Assembly: GCF_047948215.1 (NCBI RefSeq)
Contig: NC_134458.1
Location: 140,414,536-140,478,535 of the forward strand
Direction: 5' to 3'
Origin: Lycorma delicatula
Lineage: Eukaryota > Arthropoda > Insecta > Hemiptera > Fulgoridae
Length of the DNA stretch: 64,000 bases
Position 1 is the stretch's first letter. Each line of letters opens with the position of its first letter. Below, in pieces: positions 58,301 to 64,000 of this stretch. The translations under genes were made by a program, and so were the position numbers. The notes under the pieces are model-generated. The model saw only the letters and a program-made list of their open reading frames with translations. It searched no databases and had not been told where the DNA came from.

Positions 58301-60895
58301 GAGTCTTGCAGGTAACGTATTCCTCATTCAGTAAACTAATTTAGTTTTTTTTATAATTTTTTTTACGTCATTTTTTATAAACCTTAAATATAGTGATGTA
58401 GTGATACAACTATTATTATTAGATGGGTAAGTGAAATGTAATTATTTTATTTAATTTCAATATATGTAAATACTTGAATTATATTAAACTTCAGTAATTT
58501 TTTTTTTTAATTATGAAAGTTTGATTTTCTGTATAAATTTTATGTTGCGTTCGGGTGATGATAACGAGAAAGCATTATTCACCCAGAAAAAACCCCTAAA
58601 AAAAATTTAATTGTGTATACATTTTTACTCATTGTTATTGCAGCTTTGTATCTGAAAATCTTTATGATGAATTCATCCATAGGTGTTTAAAAATTTCTGA
58701 ATTTCTTTTCACTTCATTGTTGCATTTCATGTTGTCAGAAGAGATTCAACCATCTTTTATTTTCTACATAAGAAGAGCTACATCCTAGACTTCACTGTAG
58801 GGTTGTAAACAAACATAAACTTTTCACACTACTCCTGAAACTTAAATCTAATGTAACTACTAAATTTTTCTTATTTTCATTATCATAGTATACTTTTTGC
58901 AATTCATTAGAGCAGTTGCAGTTTTTTTGAATTGCTTAGACTGCAAGTTGTATTTTGACAAGTTTATTCTTGGAATATCATATATTTAGTAATATTCCAA
59001 GCAATTCAATTTTAACTTCAATCAGAACTGGATTATAAAATGAATAGAATCTATGAAATCCACTCTTTTCAGCTTTATACTTTCAGGTATACCTTAATGG
59101 GAAAACATGAGATATGGTTTATAGAATACATGGGAGTTATCATCATCTGTGCTAAACTTCAAGCTTCTCACAAAATTTGTACAAAAATATTGTACAGAAA
59201 TCAAGGAATACAGTTTTAATCACATTAGGAAAATTACTAAACACAGAGAAAATATTATTGGGTTTTGGAGTAAATATTCTTGACAGAGAAAAATATTAAC
59301 AATATTAAAAGTATTAAGAGTTAAAAATATTCTTAACAAACTGATCATTTCTGTTGGAGTAAGAAATATTGTTTTTCTAAAATTAGTTTGAACTCCCCTG
59401 CTTATCCCCTTATGAATAAGTGAAAAACTCCCTTCATTGGGGTTAGCTTACTCACTCTCTCTTCTCTTTCTGTATACCCTCCAGAACCACCATAAGGTAT
59501 TACTTCAGAGAATGAATGAGGATGATATGTATGAGTGTAAGTGAAGTGTAGTCTTGTACAGCCTCAGTTCGACCATTCCTGAGATGTGTGGTTAATTGAA
59601 ACACAACCACCAAAGATCACCGGTATCCATGATCTAGTATTCAAATCCATATAAAAGTAACTACCTTTAATAGGATTTGAACTTTAGAACTCCCGACTTC
59701 AAAATCAGTTGATTTGCAATGACAAGTTCACCCCTAGACAAACCTGGTGGGTTTAACTTACTCCCTGCAGGGAGCAAATATACCAGGTTTCAATTCTTCA
59801 GGATCTTTTACTCTTAGCACCCCTTTTCAGTTTTATTTAAATTTACCCCTTGGGGATTATTAATTCAGAACGTTTTATTATTTTTTGTAGATATCATACT
59901 GGAAAAAATTATACCAAACCTCTGCTTTCTAACTATCAATGAATTTATTTTAGAAATGTTGCACATTCATAAATATATAAACACTTATATAGATTAAAAT
60001 TGATTAAATTTCAGTCAACATTGTTTATATTTATAGACACCAAACAATGATTCTTTTTGAGGGAACTCCAAGAGATGATATACATATCTCATTATCTATT
60101 GATAATGGTTTTATATGTATATTTAGTCATTAACATCAGTATGTTAATGACTTTGTTAATAAAATCGCTTTGAAATTATGAAATCGCTTTGTTAATAAAA
60201 TTTAACATTATATGAAATATAAACCACCAAAACACAGTAATTAGATAAGTTATAGTATGGGACAGCAAAATTTACATATACATTCATAATACTACTTCAG
60301 AATTTCAAAACAAAAAACAATCTAAAATAGAATTAAAATAAATTTTCTAAAAGGATTATATTATAATATAATTATAGAATTTAATACTAACAGAAGATGC
60401 AGGATGCTACAAAAATTGATTCTTGGAATTTAATATGGGAAGTTTAACTTATCAAATTACTTTTGATGTTTTGGTGTTCTATGTATATAATATTAAATAT
60501 ATATATTTATTACATTTCCAGCTCTTCACAAAAGGCCTGTTCTTTTTTACTCTGACTGAATTAACCTCTTTAGTATGAAATTAGTGAAATCTTTTTAAAT
60601 TCAATTTAAACTCTAAGTTTACTTCTGATTATTAAAATCACATTTTATGTCATTAAAACATAAGATTGATGTATTTCATTGTGTAATATAATGTTTTGTT
60701 TTTTTATTTTTGTTTCTTAGTGATTGCATTAGTATGGAGTTTATCAGTGGCACTTGCTTCACCACATTTATTAATGCCATGTGAAAATGCAATATTCTGG
60801 TTGTCTCATTCACTCATACTTCTTTTCATTGGTTTTACATTTCCACTCATTGCTCTTGTGCTAATTTATGCAAGAATGTATGCTGCAGCTCATAG
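49258..60895 (+). CDS. Class A (rhodopsin-like) orphan GPCR, 5' part, four exons
   Basis: Exons 49258-49322, 51805-51913, 58097-58311 and 60721-60895 join in frame (junction phases 1, 2, 1; last exon ends in phase 2), all with AG/GT borders. The start is ATG 49301; an in-frame TGA at 49286 rules out upstream extension within the exon. The product (about 173 residues here) is a membrane receptor: TM1 with ASNALVL (N1.50), TM2 LVFADLL (D2.50), TM3 ending IAIDRY (DRY box), ICL2 LSPLHY, TM4 LVWSLSVALASP (W4.50), TM5 IGFTFPLIALVLIY (P5.50, Y5.58). The TM2-TM3 link is about 10 residues short and lacks the usual WxFG and the Cys at the top of TM3. TM6-TM7 exons must lie beyond the window. Ligand unknown; I do not recognise a named ortholog. 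A 6.2-kb intron hosts an antisense LRR gene. Confidence 0.85.
49263..49304 (+). promoter_or_regulatory. 13-codon upstream ORF overlapping the GPCR start
   Basis: ATG 49263 opens MANQILAGDGGTA and stops at TGA 49302-49304, which overlaps the receptor ATG (49301) as ATGA. Such an overlap suits translational control by reinitiation or leaky scanning. The arrangement is seen directly; regulation is inferred. Confidence 0.5.
51802..51807 (+). promoter_or_regulatory. Tandem NAGNAG splice acceptor
   Basis: TAGCAG at the start of GPCR exon B allows splicing at 51805 or 51808, both in frame, adding or removing one Ala codon just before TM1. Confidence 0.6.
51805..51913 (+). other. GPCR exon B (TM1)
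   Basis: A 109-nt exon between the acceptor TTTTTTGTAG and donor TAG/GTGAGT. It encodes the extracellular N-terminal end, TM1 with the N1.50-containing ASNALVLVV, and the first intracellular loop RCPALRSPSN. Confidence 0.85.
52500..53248. other. Intron DNA with a repeated ACTGGTATTGTA motif
   Basis: 53041-53063 is a hairpin (AACTGGTATT/AATACCAGTT). ACTGGTATTGTA recurs at 53070 and 53089, just beyond the 3' end of the LRR gene. Another inverted pair, TGTACACC(A)ATTTAATTGGTGTACA, lies at 52747-52769. Nothing else is recognised. Confidence 0.5.
53228..53260 (-). terminator. Polyadenylation signal and A-run of the LRR gene
   Basis: On the minus strand AATAAA (53260-53255) precedes the stop TAA (53251-53249), and a run of 11 A begins 16 nt after the signal (53238-53228). 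The spacing is that of a cleavage site followed by a genomically encoded tail. Confidence 0.5.
53249..55168 (-). CDS. Intronless leucine-rich-repeat protein, LRRC40-like
   Basis: An intact 639-codon frame, by far the longest in the window and impossible by chance in such AT-rich DNA. Residues 1-110 are charged and low in complexity. LRRs of the LxxLxLxxNxLxxLP type run from about 112 to 425, followed by a LEYL-type cap (LKYNEMGLQYLIEYL, 431-445), a linker, and a second LRR block from about 505 to 625. The order ELPNQQLTTVPNDVWKL at the front, the cap in the middle and the second block follow LRRC40; the final repeat and second cap of that family (about 55 residues) are missing. It is probably a cytosolic or nuclear protein-binding scaffold, with no signal peptide or TM. 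It lies antisense in a GPCR intron. AATAAA (minus, 53260-53255) overlaps the last codons and is followed after 16 nt by an A11 run, suggesting a retrocopy. Confidence 0.8.
   Translation of the reverse strand: MSKKQKSSQKEIITVLKPKTERSNDTNENKVNRSPKLTIGYYVLNLLDIQKNIIKENYLKNDKKLFMISKYQNKFNFISSIDNSENDSKSLMDVFDSTAEVNDVADICKEYHLITKVELPNQQLTTVPNDVWKLNNKFGNTEEKQIKVLNNIYINNKKNNMHPVKVLDLSCNYLKQISSEIKNLYMLQILNLSNNQLTSLPNELTELNELEEIHLSYNLFQSLPKILYKLHNLKLLFIKCNYISTIEKEFKYLNQLQILDISQNTLYSWPYPVLNSKTIVELNLNNNKISLIPDQIHNMKNLKYLILKHNHIRRLPKMHKMTSLEIIELSNNSIQNFPDFYGSIHLREIWLNNNQIQRMDANCLIGTTTHILSLSSNKLIEINGHLSLIDTLRYLDISNNELKTIPYDFSKLSYVKSLKLNGNSFSDQNILKYNEMGLQYLIEYLCHLDTEKNNCIPDGPRYTLLDYYDPKEIVRTDNLNQCLRLTTDNTGHLPNWMFKRAEYDEVLKLDLSKNQHVQLPSQLWKTSPYLEELYIKYNLLIKLPMFIGHFVKLRILDLYSNNLSNLPQELIYCTELYYLNISNNKFTEMPSVIYNMKRLKILFASKNKIKEINFELLRKFKKFDISKNCIQNFILTNKF
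55169..56189. other. Presumed upstream region of the LRR gene, within the GPCR intron
   Basis: AT-rich. A minus-strand GTAAGT at 55260-55255 and an AG at 55223-55222 would define only a 39-nt intron, too short to be convincing. No promoter motif is clear. Confidence 0.35.
56190..56452 (-). mobile_element. tRNA-derived SINE, copy 3 (diverged)
   Basis: Related to 3651-3946 but the most diverged of the four. It keeps GTAGTCTTGTACAG, CCATTCCTGAGATGTGTGG and the TACTAGGATTTGAAC B-box region (plus strand). The A-box region is altered to CCACTAAACCACTC. It lies in the GPCR intron, antisense to the receptor. A C10 tract marks the tail side at 56177-56186. Confidence 0.75.
56453..58096. other. GPCR intron DNA
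   Basis: 56960-57240 resembles 25395-25690 (old repeat). 57882-57921 is a perfect 18-bp hairpin with a CCAT loop. AT-rich open frames at 56488-56682 and 56696-57085 have no domain. Confidence 0.4.
57882..57921. repeat. Perfect 18-bp hairpin before GPCR exon C
   Basis: AAATTTCTCTGTTCATTA (57882-57899) and its exact complement (57904-57921) around CCAT, 175 nt upstream of the exon C acceptor. It would form in the pre-mRNA on either strand. Confidence 0.75.
58097..58311 (+). other. GPCR exon C (TM2, TM3, DRY, ICL2)
   Basis: A 215-nt exon from TTTTTTACAG to CAG/GTAACG. It encodes FVGSLVFADLL (TM2), a short first extracellular loop, TM3 ending IAIDRYSAV, and LSPLHYAMTVTRRRSLA. The DRY motif and D2.50 are intact; the canonical Cys at the start of TM3 is absent. 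Confidence 0.85.
58312..59460. other. GPCR intron DNA
   Basis: AT-rich, nothing recognised. Confidence 0.5.
59461..59752 (-). mobile_element. tRNA-derived SINE, copy 4
   Basis: Similar along its length to 3651-3946, including GAATGAGGATGATATGTATG and CGACCATTCCTGAGATGTG. The pyrimidine-rich tail side is at 59456-59480. An imperfect 14-bp flanking repeat (TTAGCTTACTCACT at 59443, TTAACTTACTCCCT at 59753; 12 of 14 match) is probably an aged target duplication. It lies in the GPCR intron, antisense. Confidence 0.85.
59753..60720. other. GPCR intron DNA
   Basis: AT-rich, nothing recognised. Confidence 0.5.
60721..60895 (+). other. GPCR exon D (TM4, ECL2, TM5)
   Basis: A 175-nt exon from TTGTTTCTTAG to CATAG/GTAAGT. 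It encodes TM4 (W4.50, Pro), a short second extracellular loop with a single Cys (LLMPCENAIFW), TM5 with FTFPLIALVLIYARM, and the start of ICL3 (YAAAHR). Confidence 0.85.
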
Positions 60896-61537
60896 GTAAG
60901 TAGTTATTAATTTATTTTTGCATCTACCTGTTTATTAGGTATTTTAATTTTATGAGAAAAACTGATTTGAATTGAATTTATCAAATGTTATGAAAAATGC
61001 ATTAGTCTGTTGCGTATGTTTTTTTTTATTACTATTCATATCTTCAATAATGTATGATAGATATATAATACCTTTACATATGGTATGTATTTCTGTATAT
61101 ATTTGAAGTTCAAATAGCCCAAAAAGCACAATCCAGGACAGATATATTGATAAAAAAATTTATCTGAACACGTATTTCTAAAAATTCTTATGAATTCATA
61201 AAATATTGATGCCATTAAATAGTAATTGAGTTCTTAGAGTAACAGCTTATAGTAGCCATTTAATGATAGTTATTTGTTTAAGCTGAGAAGGTAATAATAA
61301 TGTGAAGGAAACTACATTTATTTTCTTATATGAAGAAGTTTGATTTTTGTATGATTTTGTATGAATGAAGTTTGATTTTCGTTCAAAAACAGTTTCTGCA
61401 ATTATTATTACCTACTCTATTAACCTGACTAGGTATTTAAAGGTAGGTTTTTATATATAATTTCTGTGATAGAAATTTAACATTTAACTCTTACCTGTAA
61501 AATAGAAATACAAAAGTGCCTTAAAATAGTAAATATA
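60896..61537. other. GPCR intron DNA
   Basis: AT-rich, nothing recognised. Further GPCR exons are not found here. Confidence 0.45.
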
Positions 61538-64000
61538 AATTTATTATTATTATCTTTTATGACCACATTGGATTACTTTAGTCAGTCCATTATCCAAGTC
61601 TCTTCAATAGGACTGTTTGGGCCTTGTGGTCCTCCCAGTACTTTTGCATACGTTCCGATCTTTGTACCCTTTCTAGTGTTGAAAATGCTCATGTTGTGAG
61701 TTTTTTTTTCTTGTGAGTGTGAAACAAGTGTTTTAGTTCTTGATTTTCTTATTTAATTTTATCTTATCTGTGGTGTCTTCTGGTGTAAGGCCAATATTCT
61801 TCAGATCCTCTTTTCTTTCTCTGATCCACCTACATCCTTTATTGGTGTTTTTCAAGCTAAGATTGTACTATACTACCTGTTTCAGAATACTTGAATCTTA
61901 CATCCTCATGATTCATCCAAAGAATCCTAGTCTCCTCTTATACATGGTATTACTGATGGTTTCGAACTCTTTGTACACAACTTTGTTGGGCACAATCCAC
62001 CACTACCGTTCTTTCTGGTACTTTTTATTCATGCAGGTTCTTCCAATTCTTGTTCTGATTGTCTGGAGTCTGTCAACTGTTCATTTAGGTGGAAGAGTAT
62101 TTCTACTACATAAGTGGCTTCTGGTTTTATAACTTTGTTGAAGTGTCTCATTTTTGCATTCATTGATAGACATTTTATATTGTAAGTGTACCAGGTTAAT
62201 TTTTGAGCTTCAGCTAGTTTGTTTCTTCTTATTTGGATTGAGATTTTTTGTTTAGGTTGTTTGTTATTATTTCTCCGTGGTATTTAAATTGGGCTACTAT
62301 TTTGATTTTATTACTGTTTATATTTACTTCTTTTAATCGTGTGGGATTTTGGGGCATAATTTCTGTCTTTTCCAATGATATTTTGAAGCCAATTTTATTT
62401 ATAATGTTATGAAGTTCTAATAACTGTGATTTAGCTTTATCAATGTCATTTGCTAGTAGTGCCAAGTTGTCAGTGAAATCAAGACAGTTTGTTTTGATTT
62501 TTGGCCTATTTTTCCTTTTGGGGGAGAGTTTTTGAGCCATTCCCTAATTACCATTTCTAGAGCACAATTGAATAACAGCAGTGATAGCCTATTGCCTTGG
62601 CACAGTCCTCTTTTGATCTCAAATGGTTCCGAGAGCTTTCCTCTGAATTTTACCTTCAATTTAGTGTTTATGAGGGTCAGTTTTATTATGTTTATTAATT
62701 CAGTATGTAGTATGCGGTGTCTTAAAATTTTTAGTAGGGATTATCTGTGGGTACTGTCATAAGCTTTCTTGAAATCTACAAATGTTATCACCATTTCTCC
62801 ATTTTATCCATGTTCTCCATTTCTTTTCCTGTTGTAATCCATTATAAACTTGAAACTCATGATCTGATCTGGACAGCTCCTCCAGGGTATAAAAACCTCC
62901 CTGGAATTCTCCTAGTTTTTTCTTGAGTTGTAACCAATCCTGTTGAGGATGATTCTTGAAAGAATTTTGTATGTTGTGTCTAGTAGTGAGATTCCCCTGT
63001 AATTGTTAGGGTCTGTTTTATTCCATTTTTTATATAGCGGATGGATGAGGGCTGTCATCCAGTGTTCTGGTAATTCTTCTTGGATCCAGATATTGACAAG
63101 CTGTTGATAAAGTGCAATTTTTGCTGTTTTTCCTGCATTTTTCCAGATCTGTACCAGTCTGATTTTCTCCCGCTGCTTTGTAATTCTTCATCTCACCCAG
63201 GGCTTGATAGACTTCTTTTATTGTGGGAGGGTTGATGTTTTCTGCTGGTGTTGTTATTGAGGTGTTGGTGTTGAAGATTATGTGTGCTGTCAATTCTTCG
63301 CAATTTAGGAGTTTGTTGAAATATTTACCTAGGATTTTTGTTTTGTCTTTATTGTTATGGGCTAGTTTACCATTTTCAATCTTTATTAATAGGGTTGGGG
63401 ATTTTTGGAGCTGATTCTTGATGGTTTGAAGTAGTCTCTTGACTGTGTTTAATTGAATTATTCTTCTATTGACTTCATTGTGTCTTTATGGTGTTGACTT
63501 TTTATTCTCCTTTGGGTTCAGGTGGTTTCTTTTCTTCATTTTACTAGATTTTGGAAGGATGTTTCTGATTTATGAGCCTGATGAAATAGCCATGTTTGAT
63601 GTGTTTTCTCTACTGTTGTGTCACATTCGCTGTTCCACCATTGATGTTTTTTACAGGATTTTATTGGAGCTAATTTTCTGCATTTTGTTTAAGGTTGTTG
63701 ACAAGATCTTCAAGTTTATCCATGATAGTTATTTTTTCGGTTGCACTTTTTTGGTAATTATCATTTTTGATTAGTTGGGTAGGGATCCATTTTCTTTGAG
63801 TTTTAGGAGCTTGGTTTTGTTGCTTTCTTTGGGGAGTAAATTTAATTTTAATCTTGACTACATAGTGGCCTCAGCCTGTGTTTAGTCCTCAAAGGACTTT
63901 TACATTGTACATCTTCATGGTATTTGTCCATGGAGATGTGGTATAGTTGCCATTCTCCTTTAGTGTAGTTTTTCTGTTTCCAGGTTTTAAGTTTTTGAGG
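61538..64000 (-). pseudogene. LINE retrotransposon, partly decayed, runs off the window
   Basis: On the minus strand: PPTIKEVYQALGEMKNYKAAGE before the RT (about 63230), IYKILSRI-like and ITFVDFKKAYDS (first catalytic Asp, about 62790-62760), then LKVKFRGKLSEPFEIKRGLC (62659 down). CLDFTDNLALLAND follows (about 62490), where the YADD box has become FTDN, then a FKISLEKTEIM / FKYHGEIITNN block. The tail ends near 61600 (TLERVQRSERMQKYWEDH) with a TAA-rich 3' end at about 61540. Frameshifts and an altered active site make it inactive. The endonuclease end lies beyond the window. It sits in reverse orientation in the presumed GPCR intron. Confidence 0.8.

Noticed and set aside
61740..62132. 130-codon plus frame (and similar ones at 62532-62762, 63223-63414 and 63469-63774)
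   Set aside because: Antisense shadows of the minus-strand LINE reverse transcriptase.

Overview
The window is AT-rich animal DNA with split genes, large introns and very dense, mostly decayed transposable elements. Small Tc1/mariner and Tigger relics, Jockey-like and other LINE pieces, a Helitron-type end, tRNA-derived SINEs and an Inr+DPE core promoter all suit an arthropod, most likely an insect with a large genome. I cannot name the species from sequence alone.

Only two host genes can be supported well. The first is a plus-strand class A (rhodopsin-like) GPCR. Four exons are visible (about 49258-49322, 51805-51913, 58097-58311, 60721-60895), carrying the start codon and TM1 to TM5; the exons for TM6, TM7 and the tail must lie beyond base 64000. 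The second is an intact, intronless 639-codon leucine-rich-repeat gene (53249-55168, minus) resembling LRRC40. It lies antisense inside the GPCR intron and has a polyadenylation signal followed by an A-run, as a retrocopy would. A good Inr+DPE core promoter near 5152 precedes a short basic ORF of unknown nature.

Layout. 0-5 kb: palindrome cluster, a dispersed repeat with a foldback, a SINE with a 13-bp target duplication. 5-13 kb: promoter and orphan ORF, mini-MITE, mariner relic, two tail-to-tail LINE pieces, a 296-bp palindrome. 13-23 kb: two mariner derivatives with the same internal deletion, a Tigger element with its 5' terminus, a second SINE, a Helitron-type end, a long-TIR MITE. 23-34 kb: LINE relics, a large inverted repeat (28.4-30.6 kb), a broken multicopy transposon-like gene, a Jockey-like LINE. 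34-44 kb: mostly featureless AT-rich DNA with dispersed repeats. 44-47 kb: a Tc1/mariner-type element with TIRs of about 440 bp, with a 415-bp MITE inserted in one TIR; the other TIR preserves the empty site. 49-61 kb: GPCR exons, nested LRR gene, two more SINEs. 61.5-64 kb: a minus-strand LINE running off the window.

No host pathway or defence system is visible. The notable content is the transposon history (nested insertions, shared deletion junctions, large palindromes) and the nested gene arrangement in the GPCR intron.
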